From contig CAITBU010000337.1 of assembly GCA_903890595.1 (NCBI GenBank), positions 1 to 14,758 on the forward strand: a stretch of 14,758 bases of DNA. The letters run 5' to 3'. The notes under the pieces are model-generated. The model worked only from the letters and a program-made list of their open reading frames with translations. It did not search any database and was not told the DNA's origin. The translations under genes and the position numbers were made by a program. This DNA comes from an uncultured Holophagaceae bacterium. GTDB taxonomy: Bacteria; Acidobacteriota; Holophagae; Holophagales; Holophagaceae. This document shows positions 1 to 6,417 of the stretch, in pieces. How positions within the stretch are numbered: the first letter of the stretch is position 1; the number at the start of each line of letters is the position of its first letter.

Positions 1-549
1 GGCGTGCTGCTCCAAGAGCATGAGGGCCATGGGCTTGCCCACGATCTCACTGCGCCCCAGCACCACGGCCCGGAGGCCCTTCAGGGCCAGGCCATGGTGG
101 GCCAGCAGGGACATGCAGGCGGTGGGTGTGCAGGGGCGCAGGCCCGGCAGGCCCTCCAGGAGCAGGCCCTGGTTCATGGGATGGAACCCGTCCACGTCCT
201 TGGCGGGGCTGATGCGGTGGAGGGCCCGCTTGCTGTCCAGGCCTCCGGGCAGGGGTAGCTGCACCAGGATGCCGTCTACGGTGGGGTCGGCGTTCAGGCG
301 ATCGATGAGGTCGTCCAGCACCACCTGGGGCGTATCCGCCGGCAGCCGGTGCTCGAAGGAGAGGACCCCCACCCGGGCACAGGCGGTGGCCTTGTTCCGC
401 ACGTAGACCTGGCTGGCCGGGTCTTCCCCCACCAGCACCACAGCCAGACCGGGTATCCGCTGGCCGGCGGCAGCCCGAGCTTCGACCCCCCGCCGCACCT
501 CTTCCAGCATGCGGTCCGCGTGCGCCTTGCCGTCCAGGATCGTGGCCAT
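1..549 (-). CDS. folD: Bifunctional methylenetetrahydrofolate dehydrogenase/cyclohydrolase (FolD), partial
   Basis: Cytosolic enzyme of one-carbon metabolism. It oxidises 5,10-methylene-THF to methenyl-THF with NADP+ and hydrolyses that to 10-formyl-THF for purine and fMet-tRNA synthesis. The 183 residues seen are the N-terminal part of a protein usually about 285 long; the rest lies beyond the left edge. Family landmarks are clear: YVRNK around residues 49-53 (the catalytic Tyr and Lys of the family), DGILVQLPLP at 92-101, KDVDGFHP at 117-124, PCTPTA at 139-144 and the GRSEIVGKP loop at 165-173 that begins the dinucleotide-binding domain. The ATG at 547-549 is chosen because AGGGAG sits 5 bases upstream on the minus strand and the protein begins MATILDGK, normal for FolD. 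It is divergent from rimP across a 174-base intergenic region. I saw no convincing minus-strand promoter. Identity is secure. Confidence 0.95.
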   Translation of the reverse strand, partial: MATILDGKAHADRMLEEVRRGVEARAAAGQRIPGLAVVLVGEDPASQVYVRNKATACARVGVLSFEHRLPADTPQVVLDDLIDRLNADPTVDGILVQLPLPGGLDSKRALHRISPAKDVDGFHPMNQGLLLEGLPGLRPCTPTACMSLLAHHGLALKGLRAVVLGRSEIVGKPMALMLLEQHA

Positions 550-611
550 GGTTGCTCCCTGTTTCCATTGAATCCCAGGCCGCCCGGAGGCTCACCAAGA
601 ATCTTGCGGCA

Positions 612-639
612 TTGAGAAAACCCCTTTTCAGGCTATACT
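612..639 (+). promoter_or_regulatory. Sigma70-type promoter for rimP-nusA-infB
   Basis: TTGAGA at 612-617 and TATACT at 634-639 are separated by 16 bases. Each is one or two changes from the TTGACA/TATAAT consensus, which stands out in this GC-rich DNA. Transcription would start near 646-648 and give a leader of roughly 76 bases before the rimP start. It lies in the folD/rimP divergent intergenic region and points toward rimP. Confidence 0.65.
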
Positions 640-680
640 CCAGGTTCAATTCGGCCATGGCGTCCCAAGCGCCAAGACTG

Positions 681-703
681 GGTGGGTTCGACCCACCTTT
701 TTT
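681..703 (+). terminator. Intrinsic-terminator-like hairpin in the rimP leader (possible attenuator)
   Basis: GGTGGGT (681-687), loop TCG, ACCCACC (691-697), then six T residues (698-703): a perfect 7-bp GC-rich stem with a U tract, the textbook intrinsic terminator shape. No plus-strand gene lies upstream, so there is nothing obvious for it to terminate except the leader of rimP-nusA-infB itself. It sits about 35 bases after the predicted transcription start and 12 bases before GGAG (715-718), the rimP ribosome binding site. A smaller 5-bp hairpin (TGGCG 658-662 with CGCCA 670-674) lies just before it. In E. coli the equivalent operon has leader terminators and is autoregulated; a similar attenuation role here is inference. 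Confidence 0.6.
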
Positions 704-723
704 GTTGTCCCCCCGGAGTCTCC

Positions 724-1293
724 TTGGATCTGAAAAAAGTCCAGCCCCCCCTCGAGCGCCAGCTGACCCTGCTGGGCTTCGAGTTGGTGCACCTGGAGAC
801 CGTGCGGGACGGCAAGGAAGAGATCCTGCGCCTGTACATCGACCACCTGGATGCCGAGGCCAGCCGCCGCAAGGTCACCCTGGATGACTGCATGACCGCC
901 CACGAGGGCCTCCTGGCCTGGTTCGACGTGGAGTTCCCGGACGTGCGCGAGCACCTGGGCATCGAGGTCAGCAGCCCCGGCATGGAGCGCCCCCTGATGA
1001 AGGCCGACCACTTCCGCCGCTTTGCGGGTCGGCTGTGCCGGGTACAGACCAACTTGCCCATCAACGGCCAGAAGCGCTTCAAGGGCTGGATCGGCCCTGT
1101 GGAAGACAAGAACATCACCCTCGAAGAGGACGGAGTCATGAAGACCGTCCCCCTCGAGGCGATCCAGAAGGCGCGCCTCGCGCCCTTTGACGAGGAAAAG
1201 ACCCCGCGGCCCAAGCACCTGGCCGCCCGACTCACCGATGTCCCAGACACCGACGACGTAGAGACAAGCGCCGCCGAAGCAGAGGAGGCCTGA
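724..1293 (+). CDS. rimP: Ribosome maturation factor RimP
   Basis: RimP binds 30S precursors and helps early maturation of the small ribosomal subunit in the cytosol. The 189-residue product has the two-domain layout of the family: an N-terminal alpha/beta domain (about 1-85) ending in the diagnostic EVSSPGMERPL motif (81-91), then a C-terminal SH3-like barrel (about 92-155, with F100-G102 and the RFKGWIGPVEDKNITL stretch). It ends in an acidic Ala/Glu-rich tail from about 155. I chose the TTG at 724: GGAG at 715-718 is 5 bases upstream, and the protein then begins LDLKKVQPPLERQL, right for RimP. The in-frame GTG at 682 lies inside the leader terminator hairpin and would add 14 unconserved residues. 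nusA follows after one base, with its ribosome binding site inside the rimP tail. Confidence 0.92.
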   Translation: MDLKKVQPPLERQLTLLGFELVHLETVRDGKEEILRLYIDHLDAEASRRKVTLDDCMTAHEGLLAWFDVEFPDVREHLGIEVSSPGMERPLMKADHFRRFAGRLCRVQTNLPINGQKRFKGWIGPVEDKNITLEEDGVMKTVPLEAIQKARLAPFDEEKTPRPKHLAARLTDVPDTDDVETSAAEAEEA

Positions 1294-1294
1294 G

Positions 1295-2623
1295 ATGGCA
1301 ACTGTAGCAACGACCTTTTTTGACAGCGTGAAGATGATCTCCGCCGAGAAGGGCATCCCTGAAGAGGATGTCTTTGCTGCGGTGGAAGAAGCCCTGGCCA
1401 AGGCCGCGGACAAGTTCTTCAACGCCCAGGACTTCTACGGCAACTTCCAGGCCCAGATGGACCGGGAGACCGGCGAGTTCCACGTCTACGCCCTGAAGCA
1501 GGTCGTGGCCGAGGTGGAGGAAGAGGACCTCGAGATCAGCCTGGTGGAAGCCCAGCTGCTGAACCCCGACGCCGCCGAGGGCGACACCCTCTGGCTGCCC
1601 CAGGACACCAGCCAGCTGGGTCGCATCGCTGCCCAGGCGGCCAAGCAGGTGCTGGTCCAGAAGGTCCGCGAAGCCGAACGCGAGCGCATCTACACCGAGT
1701 TCGCCGACCGCATTGGCGAGGTGCTGGTGGCCGAGGTCAAGCGCTTCGAGAAGAGCGCCATCATCCTGGAGATCGACCGGGTCGAGGCCATGCTCCGCCG
1801 GAGCGAGGCCCTGCGCGGTGACCGCTTCGACAAGGGCCAGCGCATCAAAGTTGTCATCGTCAGCGTGGACCGTAGCGCCAAGGACCCCCAGGTCCAGGTC
1901 AGCCGCACCGATCCCCGGCTGCTCATCAAGCTCTTCGAAAACGAAGTGCCCGAGATCCATGACGGCACCGTGGTCATCCGCAACTGCGTCCGGGAAGCCG
2001 GGGACCGCGCCAAAGTGGCCGTCCACAGCCTGGATCCCGACGTGGATCCCGTGGGCGCTTGCGTCGGCCTCAAGGGCAGCCGCGTCCAGGCCATCATCCG
2101 CGAGCTGAAGAACGAGAAGATCGACATCGTCCGCTACTCAGACGAGCCCTCGCAGTTCATTGCCAACGCCCTGAACCCCGCCAAAGCCATCCGGGTCAAC
2201 CTCGTTGATCCTGAAGCCCGCCGGGTCGAGGTGGTGGTGGACGACGAGCAGCTCAGCGTCGCCATTGGCAAGCGGGGCCAGAATGTCCGCCTCGCCGCCA
2301 AGCTGACGGGCTGGAACATCGACGTCCGCAGCGAGACCGACAAGCGCCGCGAGGCCGAGCTGGCCATGGGCTTGGCCCTGCCCACCCCGGCCCCCACCGC
2401 CGCCGAACCCGAAGCGCCGGTAGCCCCGGCCTCCACCCTCCTCGAGACCCTGCAGGTTGAGGGACTCGATGCCGCCGTCGCCGAACGCCTGGCCTCGGCG
2501 GGCTACCCTGACGCCAAATCCCTTTACACTGTTACTGCCGAGCAGCTCATGCAGGCAGGGGGCATGGACCAGGATCTGGCCTTCCGTCTCATCGATGCCG
2601 TGCAGGCTCACTTCGGGGAGTAG
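1295..2623 (+). CDS. nusA: Transcription elongation/termination factor NusA
   Basis: NusA binds RNA polymerase near the RNA exit channel, promotes pausing and hairpin-dependent termination, and takes part in antitermination complexes. At 442 residues it has the N-terminal polymerase-binding domain (about 1-128), an S1 RNA-binding domain (about 136-203), KH1 (about 233-290, with GLKGSRV at 258-264) and KH2 (about 300-350, with AIGKRGQNVRL at 323-333). A Pro/Ala linker (361-380) then leads to one helix-hairpin-helix C-terminal domain (381-441), comparable with a single acidic repeat of E. coli NusA, which has two. The ATG at 1295 has AGGAGG at 1283-1288, six bases away, inside the end of rimP. 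One base separates it from the rimP stop, so the two are surely co-transcribed and probably translationally coupled. Given the leader hairpin upstream, NusA could regulate its own operon. Confidence 0.97.
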   Translation: MATVATTFFDSVKMISAEKGIPEEDVFAAVEEALAKAADKFFNAQDFYGNFQAQMDRETGEFHVYALKQVVAEVEEEDLEISLVEAQLLNPDAAEGDTLWLPQDTSQLGRIAAQAAKQVLVQKVREAERERIYTEFADRIGEVLVAEVKRFEKSAIILEIDRVEAMLRRSEALRGDRFDKGQRIKVVIVSVDRSAKDPQVQVSRTDPRLLIKLFENEVPEIHDGTVVIRNCVREAGDRAKVAVHSLDPDVDPVGACVGLKGSRVQAIIRELKNEKIDIVRYSDEPSQFIANALNPAKAIRVNLVDPEARRVEVVVDDEQLSVAIGKRGQNVRLAAKLTGWNIDVRSETDKRREAELAMGLALPTPAPTAAEPEAPVAPASTLLETLQVEGLDAAVAERLASAGYPDAKSLYTVTAEQLMQAGGMDQDLAFRLIDAVQAHFGE

Positions 2624-2640
2624 GCTGTAGTCCTGCAGCC
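2623..2640 (+). other. Small hairpin between nusA and infB
   Basis: GGCTGT (2623-2628) can pair with GCAGCC (2635-2640) around a 6-base loop, starting on the last base of the nusA stop. No T run follows, so it is not a terminator. It could be a processing or stability element, or chance in GC-rich DNA. The remaining gap to infB carries GAGGT at 2665-2669, an infB ribosome binding site 11 bases from the ATG. No ylxR or L7Ae-like gene fits in this 57-base gap. Confidence 0.3.
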
Positions 2641-2680
2641 CTTCCCGTTCCCCACCCCCAGGCCGAGGTAGTCCCCCTAC

Positions 2681-5600
2681 ATGCTGCGCATCAACCAACT
2701 CGCCAAAGAGCTCGGAGTCGCCAATCAGGAGGTCATTGAGACCTGCGAAAAGCGTCTGAGCTTGCAAGGGAAGAGCCATAGCTCCAACCTCACCGATGAC
2801 CAGGCCGACCAGATCCGCCGCGCCCTCCAGGGCCGGCCGAAGGGCGCCGCCGAGGAACCGCCCCTCGCCCTGCACAAGCCGTCCGCGGCCGTGAGGGTGG
2901 TCAAGGGTCCGAGCCCCGCCCCCAAGCCCGAGCCCGAGCCGGTCCGACTCGCCCCGGCGGTCCTGGTGAAGAAGGCCGAGCCCAGGCCCGAGCCTCAGCC
3001 CGAGCCCGCGGCTGTTCAGGCCCCCGCCGCTGCGGTCCCCGCACCGGCGCCCCAGGCCGAAGCTCCAGCGGCCCCCTCGGCCCCCGCCGCCCCTCAGGCG
3101 GCCAGCCCAGCCCCGGTTGCGGCACCTGCGCCCCCCGCCGAGGCCCCCCGGGAGACCTTCTCCCGCCTCAAGATCTCCACCACCGCGCCCGCTCCGGCTC
3201 CCAAGGCCCAGGAGCCCGCCCGCTACATCCAGCTGCCCCCGGTGCGCCAGCCCGGCTCAGCCCCGGCTGCTCCTGCCGCCTCCCCTTCCGGGCCCCGCCC
3301 CGAGGCCGGTGCCCGGCCCATGGTCCAGCGCCCTGGTCAGGCCGCCGGCCAGGTCCAGCGCTCGGGCATGCCCCCCAAGGAAAAGGCTGTCCTGCAGATG
3401 GCCACCAACACCGGTCGCGGGGAGGTTCGTCACGAGCCCCTGCCCCAGGCCAACCCCTCCCGCCGCCCATACATCCCCCCCGCCATCACTGAGATGCGGA
3501 CGGATCAGGGTTATTCCCGCATCAAGATGTCGGACACCCCGGCCCCGGCCCCCCGGACCCAGGAGCCTGCCCGCTACATCCAGTTGCCCCAGCAGCGCCC
3601 CGTGGGTGGCGCCCGCCCCAGCGGTCCCGGCGGCCCCAGCCGTCCCGGCATGGGCAGTCCTCGCCCCGGTGGCCCTGGTGGCCCCAGCCGTGGTCCCGGT
3701 GGTCCCAGCCGTCCCGGCATGGGTGGCCCCCGCCCCGGCGGTCCTGGTGGTCGTCCTGGCATGGGTGGTCGCCCCGGTGGCCCCGGTCGCGGCCCGTCCC
3801 TGCCCCCCGCAGGTCCCATTGATCCCAACAGCCAGAAGGGTCCCGGTCGCGGCGCCCACCAGGGTGGCAAGAAGAAGAAGGGCGGCTATGTCCGGAGCAA
3901 GGAAGAGGAACTTGACCTCAAGCTCCGTCAGCCCCGCTCGCGCGCCCAGCAGGTAGCCGGCGAGTACATCGAGGAAGAGATCGGCATCGTCATGCTGTCC
4001 GAAGGCGTGACCGTGAAGGAGCTCGCTGAAAAGTGCAGCCGCCCCGCCAAGGACGTCGTGGCCAAGTTGCTGCACCGCGGCATCTTCGCCACCATCAACC
4101 AGCCCCTCGACACCGAGATGGCCAAGGAGATCGCCCGCGAGTTCGGGTTCCTGGCCGACATCGTCACGTTTGAAGAGGATGTCCAGATCACGGCCGATGA
4201 GGCCGGCGAGGTGCAGGGCGAGAAGCTGCCCCGGCCCCCCGTCGTCACCATCATGGGCCACGTCGATCACGGCAAGACCTCGCTCCTCGACGCCATCCGC
4301 AAGACCAAGGTGGCGGCTGGCGAGGCCGGTGGCATCACCCAGCACGTGGGTGCCTACCACGTGGATGTGAAGGATCCCAACACGGGCCAGATGCGCCAGG
4401 TGGTCTTCCTCGACACCCCGGGCCACGAAGCCTTCACCAAGATGCGCGCCCGCGGCGCCAAGGTCACGGACATCGCCATCCTGGTGGTGGCTGCCGACGA
4501 CGGCGTCATGCCCCAGACCGTGGAGTCCATCAACCACGCCAAGGCCGCTGATGTGCCGCTGGTCATCGCCGTCAACAAGATCGACAAGCCCGGCGCCAAC
4601 CCGGACAAGGTCCAGCAGGGCCTGCTCCAGCACAGCGTGCAGACCGAAGCCTACGGCGGTGATGTCCCGGCCGTCCTGGTGAGCGCCAAGACCAAGGAAG
4701 GCCTCGACGAGCTGCTCGAGACCATCCTGCTCGTGGCGGACATGAAGGAGCTCAAGGCCGTCTACGACTGCCCCGCAGCCGGGTCCATCATCGAGGGCCG
4801 TCTCGACCGCGGCCGTGGTCCCGTCGCCACCGTCCTGGTTCAGCGCGGCACCCTCAAGGCCGGTGACATCTTCGTCGCAGGCGCCACCATGGGTCGCGTG
4901 CGAGCCATGTTCGACGACCTGGGCCGCAAGGTCACGGAAGTGGGTCCCTCGAGCGCCGTGCAGATCCTCGGCTTCGAGGAAGTGCCCTCCGCCGGCGATA
5001 ACTTCCAGGTGGTGGAGGACGAGCCCAAGGCCCGCACCATCGTCTCCTTCCGTCAGGAAAAGGCCAAGCAGGCCGCCCAACAGAAGCAGCGCGCCACCCT
5101 CGAGACCCTGTTCAGCACCCTCAAGGACGGCCAGGTCAAGGAGCTCGCGCTCATCATCAAGGCCGATACCCAGGGCTCCGTCGAGTCTCTGGTGGGTCAG
5201 CTGGAGCGCCTCAGCACGGGGAAGGTCCGGGTGCGCATCATCCACAGCGCCGCCGGTACCGTCACCGAGAACGATGTGCTCCTTGCCGAGGCCTCCAAGG
5301 CCACCATCATCGGCTTCCACACCAAGGCCGAGAAGAAGGCCCAGGACCTCGCCCACGAAGAGGGTGTGGACCTGCGCTTCCACGACATCATCTACAAGGT
5401 CACGGAAGAGATCGAGCAGGCCATGGTCGGCCTCCTGGATGCCACCGACAAGGAGACCATCCACGGCCTGGCAGAGGTTCGCCAGCTGTTCAAGATTGGC
5501 CGTGTGGTCATCGCTGGCTCCTTCGTCACCGAAGGCAAGGTCCAGAAGGGCTACAAGGTCCGAGTCAAGCGGGGCGAAGACACGGTCTTCGAGGGCGCCC

Positions 5601-5752
5601 TCAAGAGCCTCAAGCGCTTCAAGGAGGACGTGGCCGAGGTCAAGAATGGCCTCGACTGCGGCATCCTCATCGAGGGCTACGACGAGCTCAAGGAAGGCGA
5701 TCTCCTCGAGTTCTTCAGCCGGGAAAAGGTCATCGCCACCACCCTCAGCTAA
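2681..5752 (+). CDS. infB: Translation initiation factor IF-2
   Basis: GTPase that brings fMet-tRNA to the 30S P site and promotes 50S joining. At 1023 residues it is longer than E. coli IF-2 (890). The IF2_N domain is at about 1-50. A low-complexity linker follows: Pro/Ala/Glu-rich at 55-155, then a module repeated at 161-193 and 279-308, a Gly/Pro/Arg-rich tract at 310-372 and a basic GGKKKKGG stretch at 395-402. A second IF2_N-like segment lies at about 430-500. The G domain has GHVDHGKTS (526-534), GITQH (551-555), DTPGH (578-582), NKID (632-635) and SAK (668-670), all intact. Domains II, III and the fMet-tRNA-binding C-terminal domain complete the protein. GAGGT 11 bases upstream supports the ATG. 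It is the last gene of the operon: a strong terminator follows 20 bases after the stop. Confidence 0.97.
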   Translation: MLRINQLAKELGVANQEVIETCEKRLSLQGKSHSSNLTDDQADQIRRALQGRPKGAAEEPPLALHKPSAAVRVVKGPSPAPKPEPEPVRLAPAVLVKKAEPRPEPQPEPAAVQAPAAAVPAPAPQAEAPAAPSAPAAPQAASPAPVAAPAPPAEAPRETFSRLKISTTAPAPAPKAQEPARYIQLPPVRQPGSAPAAPAASPSGPRPEAGARPMVQRPGQAAGQVQRSGMPPKEKAVLQMATNTGRGEVRHEPLPQANPSRRPYIPPAITEMRTDQGYSRIKMSDTPAPAPRTQEPARYIQLPQQRPVGGARPSGPGGPSRPGMGSPRPGGPGGPSRGPGGPSRPGMGGPRPGGPGGRPGMGGRPGGPGRGPSLPPAGPIDPNSQKGPGRGAHQGGKKKKGGYVRSKEEELDLKLRQPRSRAQQVAGEYIEEEIGIVMLSEGVTVKELAEKCSRPAKDVVAKLLHRGIFATINQPLDTEMAKEIAREFGFLADIVTFEEDVQITADEAGEVQGEKLPRPPVVTIMGHVDHGKTSLLDAIRKTKVAAGEAGGITQHVGAYHVDVKDPNTGQMRQVVFLDTPGHEAFTKMRARGAKVTDIAILVVAADDGVMPQTVESINHAKAADVPLVIAVNKIDKPGANPDKVQQGLLQHSVQTEAYGGDVPAVLVSAKTKEGLDELLETILLVADMKELKAVYDCPAAGSIIEGRLDRGRGPVATVLVQRGTLKAGDIFVAGATMGRVRAMFDDLGRKVTEVGPSSAVQILGFEEVPSAGDNFQVVEDEPKARTIVSFRQEKAKQAAQQKQRATLETLFSTLKDGQVKELALIIKADTQGSVESLVGQLERLSTGKVRVRIIHSAAGTVTENDVLLAEASKATIIGFHTKAEKKAQDLAHEEGVDLRFHDIIYKVTEEIEQAMVGLLDATDKETIHGLAEVRQLFKIGRVVIAGSFVTEGKVQKGYKVRVKRGEDTVFEGALKSLKRFKEDVAEVKNGLDCGILIEGYDELKEGDLLEFFSREKVIATTLS
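3161..3604 (+). repeat. Duplicated module in the IF-2 linker
   Basis: Two copies of a module of about 30 residues lie at 3161-3259 (residues 161-193) and 3515-3604 (279-308). Both read SR(L/I)K(I/M)S, then an APAP stretch, then QEPARYIQLP. The DNA is also close to identical through the QEPARYIQLP part. The 85 residues between them are unrelated Pro/Ala/Arg-rich sequence. The conserved core inside low-complexity sequence looks like a short linear motif that was duplicated. Its role is unknown. Confidence 0.75.
3629..3796 (+). repeat. Tandem Gly/Pro/Arg repeats in infB
   Basis: Coding tandem repeats in frame with infB. An 18-residue unit, GGPSRPGMG(S/G)PRPGGPGG, occurs at residues 317-334 (3629-3682) and 340-357 (3698-3751), separated by PSRGP, and is followed by a shorter degenerate copy (RPGMGGRPGGPGRGP, to residue 372). 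Gly and Pro recur roughly every third residue, giving a collagen-like, surely disordered and strongly basic linker just before the second IF2_N-like domain. Copy number of such repeats can vary between strains. Confidence 0.85.
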
Positions 5753-5772
5753 GCTGCTCCGCAGCTGCCATC

Positions 5773-5801
5773 AGGGACCCGCAGTGCGGGTCCCTTTTTT
5801 T
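5773..5801 (+). terminator. Intrinsic terminator of rimP-nusA-infB
   Basis: AGGGACCCGC (5773-5782), loop AGT, GCGGGTCCCT (5786-5795) form a perfect 10-bp stem, with a T run at 5795-5801. It starts 20 bases after the infB stop, so the operon ends here and rbfA is not attached downstream. Confidence 0.93.
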
Positions 5802-6096
5802 GTCTCCTTGCCCTGGGCCAGGGGCTCGACAATTGCCAATTACAACAAATCGAGCCGGGCTCTGCACACTCTCTCCAACCCGTGGCTAGATAGACTTTGC
5901 ACGCCCAGGGATGCCAGTTAACTGGCTGCTTTCTGCCCCCAGGTCGGAGCCCAAAACCAGGGCAGATGCGCTATCATGACTTCAACGTCTCCAACCAATC
6001 CCAAGCTCTTTCGACCCCCCCTGCGACCCGAACCTGAGCCCTCCCTGAGGCCAGGATCTCGGACCATTTTTACCCCCTTCAAGGAGAGGACCAGCC
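5802..6096. promoter_or_regulatory. Intergenic region upstream of the acetate uptake operon, with several dyads
   Basis: 295 bases without a credible gene. It holds CCCTGG-G-CCAGGG (5811-5823), AATTG-C-CAATT (5831-5841) nested inside a 7-bp inverted repeat (GGCTCGA 5823-5829 with TCGAGCC 5850-5856), and a perfect 14-bp palindrome GCCAGTTAACTGGC (5913-5926). The last is the best operator candidate. No strong sigma70 promoter stands out. TTGCAC (5897-5902) followed by TTAACT (5918-5923) has only a 15-base spacer and overlaps the palindrome; TATCAT (5972-5977) lacks a good -35. The operon may therefore need an activator. AAGGAG at 6081-6086 serves the first gene. Confidence 0.5.
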
Positions 6097-6417
6097 ATGA
6101 GCAGTGAGATGTACGAACGGATGCGGGGCAACCCCAAATTCCAGGAGCTCGTAAAACGCCGAGGGCGCTTTGCCTGGACCATGTCGGCCATCACCCTGGT
6201 GATGTTCTATGGCTTCGTGCTGGTGGTGGCGTTCAAGCCCGCCGCGCTCGGCCAGCCCATTGCACAGGGCTCCATGCTGACCGTCGGCGTGGTCGTCGAG
6301 TTCTTCATGTTCGTCTTCTTCTGGATCCTGACCGCGATCTACGTGGTCCGGGCCAATGGCGAGTTCGACTCGCTGACCCAGGAAATCATCGCGGAAGCCC
6401 AGAAGGAGGGGAAGTAA
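6097..6417 (+). CDS. DUF485 small membrane protein (YjcH-like)
   Basis: A 106-residue inner-membrane protein of the DUF485 family, the small partner encoded just before ActP-type symporters (E. coli yjcH-actP). It has two membrane segments, about residues 27-48 (WTMSAITLVMFYGFVLVVAF) and about 60-84 (MLTVGVVVEFFMFVFFWILTAIYVV), a basic N-terminal stretch ending FQELVKRRGRFAW, and a charged C-terminal tail. The exact role is unproven; an accessory or assembly role for the symporter is the usual suggestion. AAGGAG lies 10 bases before the ATG. Its TAA overlaps the next ATG by one base (TAATG), so translation of the two is coupled. Confidence 0.9.
   Translation: MSSEMYERMRGNPKFQELVKRRGRFAWTMSAITLVMFYGFVLVVAFKPAALGQPIAQGSMLTVGVVVEFFMFVFFWILTAIYVVRANGEFDSLTQEIIAEAQKEGK

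Noticed and set aside
682..723. GTG at 682 as the rimP start
   Set aside because: It lies inside the leader terminator hairpin, has no ribosome binding site and adds residues not seen in RimP. TTG at 724 has GGAG at ideal spacing.
3257..5464. Long minus-strand open frame (735 codons) inside infB
   Set aside because: Antisense shadow caused by GC-rich codon usage. Its translation is rich in Gly/His/Asp with no family resemblance, while the plus strand is an intact IF-2.
5921..5938. Possible sigma54 promoter (TGGC...TGC) before the DUF485 gene
   Set aside because: GG and GC are 9 bases apart, whereas sigma54 promoters need 10. The other candidate, at 5884-5900, has 13.
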